Assembly (NCBI RefSeq): GCF_003131205.1
Contig: NZ_QFFY01000003.1
Span: 248,001 to 312,000, forward strand
Length of the DNA: 64,000 bases
DNA from: Occallatibacter savannae
GTDB lineage: Bacteria > Acidobacteriota > Terriglobia > Terriglobales > Acidobacteriaceae
Direction of reading: 5' to 3'
In this document: one piece after another, positions 43,356 to 51,776 of the stretch
Numbering within the stretch: position 1 is the stretch's first letter
Layout of the letters: the number at the start of each line of letters is the position of its first letter
Translations under genes and position numbers: made by a program
Notes under the pieces: generated by a model
The model's input: only the letters and a program-made list of their open reading frames with translations
What the model was told of the DNA's origin: nothing
Databases searched by the model: none

Positions 43356-43969
43356 GGTTTTGTGCCTTCCTCCGGCGCCGCTTCGCTGGTGAGGTAGGTG
43401 CGAGTCAGATCGGCGTGGCCGGCGAGGGTGGGGCGTTCGACTCCGTCCACGAGAAAGCGGACTTCAGTGATCGTCGGGAAATTGGCCCGCAGCGTTGCGC
43501 AGATTGACAGAACGGTGAGGGATTCGGCTTCGAGCCCTGCGGGGTGGCTGGCAGCGAAGGTGCCGGTCAGATTCACAACGGCCAGCTGGTCGCCACGCTC
43601 CCGTGCTCCCGGAGCCGCAAGCAAAAACACCTGATCCACCGATGCGGCACCGCCGGGGATCTGGTGAGTGGATTCGGGAGCGGCGTAGAGGTCGAGCAGT
43701 TTTCCCAAGACGGCGCGTGCGCGGGCTCCTGGGTCTGCAGGCAGAGGCAAGGAGTGGACCTGAGGAACGAGGGAATTGTCCAAGTCGTTAGCGACAACGA
43801 GGGTCGCCTGTTCCGCCGGCGCGACGACGGGAGCAGCAGTGGGGGCGATGGTCTGTCCGGCGAGGAGGCGCTTGTGGGCGCGATCGCGCAGCTGCCAGAG
43901 TTTGAAGCCCATGCCGAGAGCGGCAATGAGGAGGATTACGAAGAGAACTTTCTGATAGCGGGGAATCAC
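43352..43969 (-). CDS. GerMN domain protein
   Basis: A 205-residue protein with an N-terminal membrane helix (about residues 7-23) and a GerMN domain (about 45-195). Landmarks include RARAVLGKLLDLYAAP, DQLAVVNLTGTFAASHPAG and LTVLSICATLRANFPTITEVRFLVDGVERPTLAGH. GerMN domains occur in sporulation and lipoprotein contexts and bind cell-wall structures. Here, with murI and an amidase, a peptidoglycan role is likely. The start is GTG at 43969 (overlapping the amidase stop as GTGA), preferred to the longer frame to 44008. Confidence 0.78.
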   Translation of the reverse strand: MIPRYQKVLFVILLIAALGMGFKLWQLRDRAHKRLLAGQTIAPTAAPVVAPAEQATLVVANDLDNSLVPQVHSLPLPADPGARARAVLGKLLDLYAAPESTHQIPGGAASVDQVFLLAAPGARERGDQLAVVNLTGTFAASHPAGLEAESLTVLSICATLRANFPTITEVRFLVDGVERPTLAGHADLTRTYLTSEAAPEEGTKP

Positions 43970-44673
43970 GGCTGTCGTGCCCCCGTGCGGTTGGGATCGG
44001 AGCGCCACTCGAGGATCGCCGCTGCGAGCGCGGAGGCAACCTGGGCCTGGTAGTCGGGAGTGTCGGGCTCGGCGCTGACTTTCCTGTCCGCATCGCGCTG
44101 GGGACCGAGTTCAACGGCGAGCGCGGGGCAGGTCATGCTTTCGATGCCGGGCAACGGAATTCGGCCTAGTGTCACGGTCAAGCCGGCGTGAGCGAGGGAG
44201 GAGTTTACGGCGCCGGCGAGGCCGAGACTGCGTGTCTCCCATGCCGCCTGCGCGGTCTTCCAGGGCATGAAGCGGGTCGGATTCGCCGGCGCGAGCGAAG
44301 AGGCGAATAGATGGATTCCGGAGCCGCTTTCGGTGGCGTGCAGCGTGATGCAAACGGCGGCATTGGCGTGGTTGGCGAGTTCGGCGCGGCGATTGAGATC
44401 GATAAACGTGTCGTTCTCGCGGGTCGTAACCACCTGGAATCCGCGGGCGGTAAGCAGGGAGCGCAGGCGGACGCTGAGGGCGAGATTGGCGGATTTTTCA
44501 AGCTGGCCACTGGAGAGGTGTGCGCCAGTGTCGTCGCCGCCGTGGGCAGCGTCGAGAACGACGACAAAGCGGGGGCTGGGAGTAGACGGGGGCGGCGCCT
44601 GCTGAGGCTGCTGGGCGGGTACTCGCAGCGCCAAGACCAAGAACAGAGCGGTCGTCGGATTACTCCAGCGCAT
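43966..44673 (-). CDS. N-acetylmuramoyl-L-alanine amidase (Amidase_3)
   Basis: A 235-residue exported zinc amidase with a signal peptide (residues 1-20). Motifs: VVVLDAAHGGDDTG with the first zinc His, ELAN, VCITLHATESGSGIHLF with the second His, and VELGPQRDAD for the catalytic Glu region. It cleaves the lactyl-Ala bond of peptidoglycan. Its ATG lies inside the 3' end of the DUF1015 gene (14-nt overlap) and its stop overlaps the GerMN start. Confidence 0.85.
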   Translation of the reverse strand: MRWSNPTTALFLVLALRVPAQQPQQAPPPSTPSPRFVVVLDAAHGGDDTGAHLSSGQLEKSANLALSVRLRSLLTARGFQVVTTRENDTFIDLNRRAELANHANAAVCITLHATESGSGIHLFASSLAPANPTRFMPWKTAQAAWETRSLGLAGAVNSSLAHAGLTVTLGRIPLPGIESMTCPALAVELGPQRDADRKVSAEPDTPDYQAQVASALAAAILEWRSDPNRTGARQP

Positions 44674-45984
44674 AGATAGTGAGGCCGCTCAGCAGTTTGG
44701 GGTAGAAGTCGGTCGATTTCTGCGGCATCACGGCCCCGGCGAATGCGACCTCGCGCAGTTGCTCCATCGTGACTGGGTTCGTGAGAAAGGTGATGTCGGC
44801 TTCTCCACGCCTGACCTGGTCGACGGCCTGGCCGGCATCGCGGAGATAACGGATGTTGGTCTGCTCGCGAACCTTTTCCGCGTCGAGGCCGAGGAGCTTA
44901 TCGAGGATGATGGCGTGCAAATGTGTCAGATCGAGCTGGCGCTGATTCTCCGGCAGAGACGACAGCGGGCCTGTGGCTGCATCGGGATTGGAGCGCAACA
45001 GCATTGCGCCTGCGCGAGTGACGGCGATGAAGGCGGTTCCCTTCTGTTGCCGGAGTGTGTCGAGAAGACTGGCGGGCGAAGCCTCGGGAAGTGGCTCGAT
45101 CGCGAAGTACGCCGCGGCCGCCTGGGTGAATTGTGCTGGATCGAAGCCGGGGAGGTCGTGTACGACGCGATGCGTGGGAAGAACGACCAGGCCATCGGAG
45201 TCCATGTTCACGAAGGTCATCATGACGGCCGCTTCGGGAAAGGCGGGATGCGGAAGCTCGCTGGCGCTGTGTTCGGCTCGCACGGGGCTGGCTGGGGCGT
45301 GTTCTTTCGCGTAGTTCAGCGCCGTCTCGTAGCGATGATGGCCATCAGCGATGATGAGCTTTTTGTCGGCCATGGTGGAAGCCAGCATGCGGATGACAGC
45401 CGGGTCGCTGACGCGCCAGACACGGTGAAGAACGCCATACTCGTCGGTGACCTGAGCGTCTGCCGGACCTGCGCCGTCGTAGAGGAGCTTTTCTGCGGTA
45501 CGAACCGGGTCGGAGTAGAGCATGAAGATCTGGCCGAAGTGGGCACGCGTGGCTTTGAGGAGCTTCAGCCGATCGCTCTTCGGTTTGGAGAGGGTCTGCT
45601 CGTGGCGAAAGACGACCTGGTCGGCGTAGTCGTGAAGTTTACCGAGAGCGATGAATCCGCGACGCTCTTTGACTTCGGATGAACTCGGGACAGTGAAGCG
45701 CTGCGAATAGGCGAAGATGCAGGGGTCTTTTCCTGAACGAGTATGCCCTGCCGGCGCCAGGCCTTGAAGTCGCGGGCGGCACGTGAGTACACATTCTCGC
45801 CGCGCTCGGCATCAAACAGTTCAGGCAGACCAAGGATGATGCGAACCAGGTTGTAGGGGCTGCGCTGGTAGTATCCCTCCTGCATGGCAGGTGAGATCTT
45901 GTCGTAGGGCTGGGTTACGACATCTTGGAGGTGCACGACCGATGGGTTGTAGCGCCATGCGCGGAACGGATAGATGCTTGCCAT
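44660..45984 (-). pseudogene. DUF1015 protein gene, split by an apparent frameshift
   Basis: The N-terminal segment (from ATG 45984, MASIYPFRAWRYNPSVV) and the C-terminal segment (to 44660) both match DUF1015 (PF06245). The join is inside VQEKTPA...: with one extra A in the AAAA run (minus strand, 45731-45728) the frame continues as QEKDPCIFAYSQRFTVP, the conserved DUF1015 sequence, through ERRGFIALGKLHDYADQVVFRHEQT to MLYSDPVRTAEKL. The corrected protein would be about 441 residues, the normal length. It is a one-base deletion in a homopolymer, like those in tadB and the secreted paralogue. Function: related to serine kinase-like proteins, otherwise unknown. Confidence 0.75.
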
Positions 45985-46198
45985 GCGAACGGGCTTGCTC
46001 CCTGAACGAAAAGGACGATTTGCGCCGGAGATCCGCTATGTAGAAGTGCCGCTGGAACTGTCGGTTAGAGACGATTGTATCCCAGCGCCGATGACGGATT
46101 CCGAAGAGGCAACGTCAAAGAAAACGAGGGCATCAGTGGAGAAACGCAGGGCTTCCCCCGGGCATGCTAATATCGCCTTCATTCCCTGGTGCGAGCTA

Positions 46199-47260
46199 AT
46201 GAAATTACTCCTCCATCGTTCCGAGGTGTTGCGCCGGCAGCTCGTGATTCTGGTTGCCCTTGCGCTGGCCTGCGTTTTGCCGTCTCGCCTCTCCGCCCAG
46301 GATGATCCGCTGAACAAGGTGCATGTTCCGCCGCCTTCGACAAACAATACGCCGACGACGGGTGCGCCGGCCGGTGTGGATGCTCCTGCGACGGTGGGGG
46401 CGCCAAAGGAAAAGTTGAAGCCGGGTTCGGTTATCCGGATGAATGTCGACATGGTGCTGGTTCCGGTGACGGTTACGGATCCGATGAACCGGCTGGTTAC
46501 AGGGCTGGAGAAGGAAGACTTCAACATCTACGAAAATAACGGCGAGCAGCGGATTAAAAGCTTCGCGGCCGAGGATGCGCCGGTCTCGATCGGAATCATC
46601 TTCGATCTTTCCGGATCGATGAACTCCAAACTGATTCGGGCGCGCGAGTCGATCTTGCAGTTTGCAAAGACTGCCAATCCCGAGGACGAGTTCTTTGTGA
46701 TCGGCTTCAACGACAGGCCGGAGTTGATTGAGGACTTCACCAACTCAGTGGAGGAGATTCAGGCTCGCCTTGCGACGGTCCGCAGCGGGCATCGTACCGC
46801 GCTGCTGGATGCCATCTACTACGGCGTGGCGAAGATGAAGGAAGCCAAGCACGAACGAAAGGCGCTGCTGGTGGTTTCAGACGGCGGCGACAACCGATCG
46901 CGCTATACGGAGGGCGAGGTGCGGGCGCAGGTCCGAGAATCGGATGTCGAGATCTATTCGATTGGGATTTTCGATCCGTATGCGGCGACTCCGGAGGAGC
47001 GGACGGGGCCGATCCTGCTGAATGAGTTGTGCGAGGAGACGGGCGGACGCCTGTTCCGGGTGGACGATATCTCGGAAATGAGCGATATCGCTGAGAAGAT
47101 TTCTACAGAGTTGCGTAACCAATACGTAATCGGCTACACGCCAAAGAACGCGTCGCGTGACGGCAAGTGGCGTAAAGTGAAGGTGAAGCTCACCCCGCCA
47201 TCGGGTCTGCCTCCACTGACGGTCCATGCTCGAACCGGATACTATGCGCCTTTGCAATAA
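46199..47260 (+). CDS. Secreted VWFA-related protein (acidobacterial TIGR03436 type), copy 1
   Basis: A 353-residue exported protein: signal peptide (about residues 11-34), Pro/Thr-rich linker (40-75), then a beta domain VDMVLVPVTVTDPMNRLVTGLEKEDFNIYE and a VWA domain (about 128-330) with MIDAS motif DLSGSM (136-141). The terminal region (YVIGYTPKNASRDGKWRKVKVKL) is typical of the TIGR03436 family. The ATG at 46199 was chosen because it begins the signal peptide; the longer frame from 45974 is not family sequence. Its stop lies within the start of copy 2. Confidence 0.85.
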   Translation: MKLLLHRSEVLRRQLVILVALALACVLPSRLSAQDDPLNKVHVPPPSTNNTPTTGAPAGVDAPATVGAPKEKLKPGSVIRMNVDMVLVPVTVTDPMNRLVTGLEKEDFNIYENNGEQRIKSFAAEDAPVSIGIIFDLSGSMNSKLIRARESILQFAKTANPEDEFFVIGFNDRPELIEDFTNSVEEIQARLATVRSGHRTALLDAIYYGVAKMKEAKHERKALLVVSDGGDNRSRYTEGEVRAQVRESDVEIYSIGIFDPYAATPEERTGPILLNELCEETGGRLFRVDDISEMSDIAEKISTELRNQYVIGYTPKNASRDGKWRKVKVKLTPPSGLPPLTVHARTGYYAPLQ

Positions 47261-48323
47261 GTCGGTCCTTTCCTTACTTATCCTGGTTTCATCACTCTCG
47301 CTTGAGGCTCAACAGGCCGACAAGCCTGCTGCGCCCAGTCCGCAGACGCAGGCTGCTCCATTGACCGTGGATCGCGACCCGGTGCGCTCGCCGGATGCCG
47401 AAACGCCAGCAGCTGCAGGAGGGGAACCGCTCGAGAAGAAGGGTTCGGGCTACGTTCTGCATACCGATGTGGAAGAGGTAGTTCTGAATGCGACGGTTTT
47501 GTCAGGCAACAACCAACTCGTCCAGAACCTGAAGAAGGACAACTTCCAAGTCTTTGAGGACGGGGTCAAGCAGAATATCGTCAGCTTTCAGCACTCGGAT
47601 CTACCGGTTTCGATTGCGCTGGTGATCGATAACTCCGGATCGATGTCGAAGAAGCGGCCATCGGTGAATAAGGCTGCGCTGGATCTGGTGGAGGCGTCGA
47701 ATCCGCAGGATGAAGCGTTCGTGGTGAATTTCTCGGATGAGGCGTATATCGACCAGGAGTTCACGTCGAATGTGAATAAGCTGCGGGACGGTCTGGCGCA
47801 TATCGAATCGCGCGGGGGAACGGCGCTTTACGATGCGGTGGTGGCATCGGCGGACAAGCTGGTTTCTGATGCAAGCCGTCCCAAGCAGGTGCTGGTGATT
47901 GTGACGGATGGCGAGGATAACGCTTCGACACTTTCGCTGGAGCAGACGATTCGCCGCGTGCAGGAATTGTCAGGACCGGTGATCTACTCGATCGGGCTGC
48001 TCTTTGGCGATGAGATGAGCCATGCGGAGGTGCGGCACGCGAGGCGCGCGCTGGAGATGCTGTCGACAGAGACGGGCGGGATTGCGTTTTTCCCGAAGAA
48101 TATCGAGCAGGTGGACGAGATTGCGGCAGAAGTGGCGCGCGACATTCGCAGCCAGTACACGATCGGGTATCACTCGACCAAGCCGTCTACCCAGCCTGGA
48201 TTCCGGCGCGTGCAGGTGACCGCTGAGGAGCCTGGAGGCGGCAAGTTCACGGTGAGAACGCGCACCGGGTACTTCCCCGAGAGCCGTTCAAAGCGGAGTG
48301 GAGCGAAGAAGCAGCAGCCCTGA
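47244..48323 (+). CDS. Secreted VWFA-related protein (acidobacterial TIGR03436 type), copy 2
   Basis: A 359-residue paralogue of the preceding gene. Signal peptide (1-22), linker, then EEVVLNATVLSGNNQLVQNLKKDNFQVFEDG and a VWA domain with MIDAS DNSGSM (129-134). YTIGYHSTKPSTQPGFRRVQV ends the family region. The ATG at 47244 lies 17 nt inside the 3' end of copy 1, so the two are expected to be co-translated. VWA proteins bind metals and partner proteins; the partners here are unknown. Confidence 0.85.
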   Translation: MRLCNKSVLSLLILVSSLSLEAQQADKPAAPSPQTQAAPLTVDRDPVRSPDAETPAAAGGEPLEKKGSGYVLHTDVEEVVLNATVLSGNNQLVQNLKKDNFQVFEDGVKQNIVSFQHSDLPVSIALVIDNSGSMSKKRPSVNKAALDLVEASNPQDEAFVVNFSDEAYIDQEFTSNVNKLRDGLAHIESRGGTALYDAVVASADKLVSDASRPKQVLVIVTDGEDNASTLSLEQTIRRVQELSGPVIYSIGLLFGDEMSHAEVRHARRALEMLSTETGGIAFFPKNIEQVDEIAAEVARDIRSQYTIGYHSTKPSTQPGFRRVQVTAEEPGGGKFTVRTRTGYFPESRSKRSGAKKQQP

Positions 48324-48399
48324 GAGCCCTGGAGCGGTCCGGTTCTGCAAGGATCACCGGAACTGCGTGAATGAGGAACGATAGGCTAAACTGCATCCC

Positions 48400-49353
48400 A
48401 TGGCAGTCGAAAGCCCTTCCACCTCCCTTCCCCGTATCGCAGCCGATATCACACAGCTTGTAGGTCATACCCCGATGCTCCGCCTCAGTCGGGTGGTGCC
48501 GACCGGATCTGCCGATGTTTTCGCAAAGCTGGAGTTTTTGAATCCGGGCGGAAGCGTGAAGGACCGCGCGGCTCTTGGCATGATTCTGGATGCCGAGGCG
48601 AAGGGGCTGCTGCGGCCGGGTTCGACGATCGTGGAGGCAACAGCAGGCAACACTGGGGTTGGGCTGGCGCTGATTGGGGTGAATCGCGGTTACAAGGTGA
48701 AATTGTTCGTGCCGGAGGGATTCGCAGAAGAGAAGTGCATTCTGATGCGCGGGTTCGGAGCGGACGTGGTGAGAACGCCTGAGACAGACGGCATGAAGGG
48801 CGCGATTGCGGAAGCCAACAAGCTGGCGGCTTCGATTCCCGGAGCGTTCATCGCGGGGCAGTTTACGAACCAGGCGAATCCGAAGTTTCACCACGTCACG
48901 ACAGCAGCGGAGATCTGGGAGCAGATGGAGGGCCGAGTCGACGGCTTTGTCGGCGGAGTGGGGACGGGCGGGACTTTCTCCGGCGTTGCACGATATATGA
49001 AAGAGAAGAACCCGTCGGTCGTGAACGTGGCTGTAGAAACGCAGGGCTCAATTCTGCAGGGCGGCGAGCCGGGTAAGCACCGTGTGGAAGGCATCGGGGT
49101 AAGTTTCGTTCCGGAGACATTTCATCGCGAGGTCTGCGATCGCATTGTGAAGGTAAGCGACGAGGACGCGTTCGCGATGGTGAAGCGGCTGGCGGCGGAA
49201 GAGGGGGTGTTGGGTGGTTCGAGCGCTGGGGCTGCGGTGCATGCCGCAGTTCTGCTGGCGCGCGAGCTGGGTCCGGGCAAGCGGGTCGGAACGATCATTC
49301 CGGATTCGGCGGAGCGGTACCTTTCGAAGAAGATCTTCGAAGGGGGAGTGTAG
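48400..49353 (+). CDS. cysK: Cysteine synthase CysK (O-acetylserine sulfhydrylase)
   Basis: A 317-residue PLP enzyme. The PLP lysine is Lys54 in NPGGSVKDR, the substrate loop is TAGNTG (81-86), and the PLP phosphate site is GVGTGGTFSG. The ending GGSSAGAAVHAAV is also typical. It makes cysteine from O-acetylserine and sulfide. The stop codon is followed by the heptamer repeat and a metallothionein-like gene, then the trans-sulfuration gene. Confidence 0.9.
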   Translation: MAVESPSTSLPRIAADITQLVGHTPMLRLSRVVPTGSADVFAKLEFLNPGGSVKDRAALGMILDAEAKGLLRPGSTIVEATAGNTGVGLALIGVNRGYKVKLFVPEGFAEEKCILMRGFGADVVRTPETDGMKGAIAEANKLAASIPGAFIAGQFTNQANPKFHHVTTAAEIWEQMEGRVDGFVGGVGTGGTFSGVARYMKEKNPSVVNVAVETQGSILQGGEPGKHRVEGIGVSFVPETFHREVCDRIVKVSDEDAFAMVKRLAAEEGVLGGSSAGAAVHAAVLLARELGPGKRVGTIIPDSAERYLSKKIFEGGV

Positions 49354-49358
49354 GAGAC

Positions 49359-49476
49359 AGCTCTTAGCTCTTAGCTCTTAGCTCTTAGCTCTTAGCTCTT
49401 AGCTCTTAGCTCTTAGCTCTTAGCTCTTAGCTCTTAGCTCTTAGCTCTTAGCTCTTAGCTCTTAGCTCTTAGCTCT
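49359..49476. repeat. Tandem heptamer repeat AGCTCTT, about 17 copies
   Basis: Sixteen perfect copies of AGCTCTT (49359-49470) plus a partial copy, directly after the cysK stop codon. The unit has no coding meaning in the cysK frame. Perfect identity suggests ongoing slippage or recent expansion. A CRISPR is ruled out, as there are no spacers. Confidence 0.9.
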
Positions 49477-49566
49477 CAAGAGGATTTTCTCAAGAGATGT
49501 GACAAAGAGCATGGCACAATCTCAATTCTGATCGGAACTGCTTCGTCGCAGGCTGATGGAGTCGAG

Positions 49567-49728
49567 TCAGGCTTTCATGCCGGCGTGGGTGCAGCCGTCA
49601 TGGCCGCAGGTGCAGACAATCTCGATCTTCTCGGCGATGCCTTCGCAATGTGCGCTACAGTACTTTTCTTTCTCGGGCGCGGTGCAGGTGCAGGCGGGGT
49701 TGGCGCATTTCTTCGGAGTGCTGACCAT
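49567..49728 (-). CDS. Metallothionein-like cysteine-rich protein
   Basis: A 53-residue protein, MVSTPKKCANPACTCTAPEK at the N-terminus, and CTCGHDGCTHAG at the C-terminus. It has eight Cys (8, 13, 15, 24, 28, 39, 41, 46) and three His (27, 43, 48) in the C-x-C/CxxxC/CGHxGC arrangement of bacterial metallothioneins (PF02069, SmtA/BmtA type), which bind Zn, Cd, Cu or Ag. A strong AGGAGG lies 4-5 nt before the ATG. It reads opposite to cysK and metB. Too short for most gene finders, so likely missed in automatic annotation. Confidence 0.8.
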   Translation of the reverse strand: MVSTPKKCANPACTCTAPEKEKYCSAHCEGIAEKIEIVCTCGHDGCTHAGMKA

Positions 49729-49883
49729 AGAACCTCCTCAACACCGGACGACTTCCGGTGTGCCCGGTTTCGATGCAGGTAGCGCGAAAATGGATGCAGC
49801 CGTAAAGCTGTGGGCAGGGCTTCGATGACGGTCGCGGCAGCGCGATAAGCTAAAGCTGGAAGCCCTGGAGTTCGAGATACAAC

Positions 49884-51032
49884 ATGTCAAATCCGAAATA
49901 TGCGACGCTGGCGGTGCACGCCGGCCAGCAGCCTGATCCTCTAACTGGCGCGGTGAATGTGCCGGTTTACCTGACTTCCACGTTTGAGCTGACCGGGATC
50001 GAGTCGAGCCGGGGGTATGACTACTCCCGTGCCGGAAATCCGACCCGTACGCGGGTGGAAGAGGCGCTGGCTGCGCTGGAAGGTGGCGTTTGCGGTCACG
50101 CCTTTGCAAGCGGCATGGCAGCGATTTACGCGCTCGTGGCGACGCTGCGAGCGGGCGATCACCTCATTTGCTCAGCGAACGTGTACGGCGGCACTGCGCG
50201 GCTCTTCAACCTCATCATTCAGCACTACGGAATTGAGATTGAGTATGTCGATACGGCCAATGTGGATGCGGTGAACGCGGCAATCAAGCCGAACACGAAG
50301 CTTATCCATATCGAGACGCCGACGAATCCTTTGATGGTTCTGACGGATATTGCCGCGGTTTGCGAGATTGCACATGCCAAAGGCGTCGAGGTGAGCGTGG
50401 ACAACACCTTTATGTCGCCTGCATTGCAGAGCCCGATTGCATTGGGGGCGGACATTGTGATGCACTCGACGACCAAGTTTTTGAACGGTCACTCAGACGG
50501 GCTGGGTGGGGCGCTGATCGGGACGAAGCCGGAGCACAAGGATCGGTTCCTGCTCGTGCAGAAGGCGGCGGGTGGCATCATGTCGCCGTTTGAGTGCTTT
50601 CTGGTGCTGCGAGGGATCAAGACTCTGGTATTGCGTATGAGACAGCACGAGGAGAACGGACGCGCAGTTGCGGAATTTCTATCGACGCAGGGGAAGGTGT
50701 CGCGCCTGAATTATCCGGGGTTGAAGAGCCACCCGCAGCATGAATTGGCGAAGAAACAGCAGCGCGGATTCGGATCGATGTTGAGCTTCGATTTGGGCTC
50801 ACGCGAGAAGGTCGGGAAGTTTCTGGGCGCGCTGAAGCTGTTTCTGAATGCGGAATCGCTGGGCGGAGTTGAGTCGCTTGCTTCGCACTCGGCGACGACA
50901 ACGCACGCCGCGCTTTCGGCTGAGGATCGTGCCAAGGTGGGGATCACCGATGGTCTGGTGCGGCTGTCAGTAGGCATTGAGGATAAAGAAGACTTGGTCG
51001 CGGATCTGGAGCAGGCGCTGAAAGCGGTGTAA
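49884..51032 (+). CDS. metB: Trans-sulfuration PLP enzyme (cystathionine gamma-lyase/synthase family)
   Basis: A 382-residue Cys/Met metabolism enzyme. PLP lysine Lys198 in MHSTTKFLNGHSD, ring-stacking Tyr in the YGGTARLF region, SRAGNPTR (48-55), and the conserved VDNTFMSP. Family members include cystathionine gamma-synthase (MetB), gamma-lyase and O-acetylhomoserine sulfhydrylase; the sequence does not decide. Close to cysK, so it probably connects cysteine and methionine pools. Its stop is followed by a TCAG-type short repeat. Confidence 0.85.
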   Translation: MSNPKYATLAVHAGQQPDPLTGAVNVPVYLTSTFELTGIESSRGYDYSRAGNPTRTRVEEALAALEGGVCGHAFASGMAAIYALVATLRAGDHLICSANVYGGTARLFNLIIQHYGIEIEYVDTANVDAVNAAIKPNTKLIHIETPTNPLMVLTDIAAVCEIAHAKGVEVSVDNTFMSPALQSPIALGADIVMHSTTKFLNGHSDGLGGALIGTKPEHKDRFLLVQKAAGGIMSPFECFLVLRGIKTLVLRMRQHEENGRAVAEFLSTQGKVSRLNYPGLKSHPQHELAKKQQRGFGSMLSFDLGSREKVGKFLGALKLFLNAESLGGVESLASHSATTTHAALSAEDRAKVGITDGLVRLSVGIEDKEDLVADLEQALKAV

Positions 51033-51035
51033 GGG

Positions 51036-51062
51036 CAGCTTTCAGCCATCAGCTGTCAGTTC
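51036..51062. repeat. CAGCT/TCAG short repeat after the metB stop
   Basis: CAGCTTTCAG, CCATCAG, CTGTCAG and TTC... follow the metB stop at 51032. The same word family occurs at 58855-58881 and 33487-33514. Confidence 0.5.
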
Positions 51063-51111
51063 AAGATCAACAAATGGTCGCGCGTCAGAGCGGTTCATCG
51101 GAGGGTGACAG

Positions 51112-51747
51112 GTGGCAAACTCGGATGCTGCATTACGCAATCTGGTGCACGCGATCGCGGCTCAAAATGCTGCAGAGTTCTCAAAGCAGCTGGCTGACAA
51201 CTCCAGGTTGGCAAGAGCCCGTTTCGAGATTACGAATGTTACGCGCCAAGCTGCGAAGGAGAACTTCGTGGCTGAAGTGGGCAGATACATTTACCGCGGG
51301 GACACGGCGCTGCACTTTGCGGCTGCGGCGCACAATGCGGAGGTGATCAATGTGCTCGTGGCGCATGGTGCGGATGTTCGCGCGAAAAACCGACTCGGCG
51401 ATGAGCCTCTGCATGCGGCGGCGGTGGGAACACCGGGCTCGGAGCGCTGGGATTCGAAGGCCCAATCGGCCGCCATCAAGGCGCTCGTTGAAGCCGGCGC
51501 CGATCCAAACGCGGTGAATAAGATGGGCGTGTCGCCGCTGCACAGGGCGGTAAGGACCCGTTGCTCCGAAGCAGTGCGAAGTCTGCTTGCATCGGGCGCC
51601 GATCCAGCCGGGAAGAACAAGCACGGCTCTGACGCATTGTTGCTCGCGAGTATGAACACTGGCCGAAGCGGGTCCGGATCGGCAAAAGCGAAAGCAGCGC
51701 AACTGGAGATTCTGCGTCTGCTGGAGGAAGCCAGCAGATGTCGGTAG
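51112..51747 (+). CDS. Ankyrin repeat protein
   Basis: A 211-residue protein starting with GTG. It has a helical N-terminal part (about 1-55) and then ankyrin repeats: GDTALHFAAAAHNAEVINVLVAHGADV (63-89), GDEPLHAAAVG, GADPNAVNKMGVSPLHRAV and GADPAGKNKHGSDALL. Three to four repeats are visible. Ankyrin modules bind proteins; the target is unknown. Ribosome binding site GAGG 8-9 nt upstream of the GTG. Confidence 0.8.
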   Translation: MANSDAALRNLVHAIAAQNAAEFSKQLADNSRLARARFEITNVTRQAAKENFVAEVGRYIYRGDTALHFAAAAHNAEVINVLVAHGADVRAKNRLGDEPLHAAAVGTPGSERWDSKAQSAAIKALVEAGADPNAVNKMGVSPLHRAVRTRCSEAVRSLLASGADPAGKNKHGSDALLLASMNTGRSGSGSAKAKAAQLEILRLLEEASRCR

Positions 51748-51776
51748 CATGCTCTCTGTTCGTTAGAATCGAGTGA

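Noticed and set aside
49359..49476. CRISPR array
   Set aside because: The repeat is a 7-bp contiguous tandem with no spacers and no cas genes.
49556..49828. Plus-strand ORF over the metallothionein-like gene
   Set aside because: The minus-strand frame has a patterned 8-Cys sequence and an AGGAGG; the plus frame has no features.
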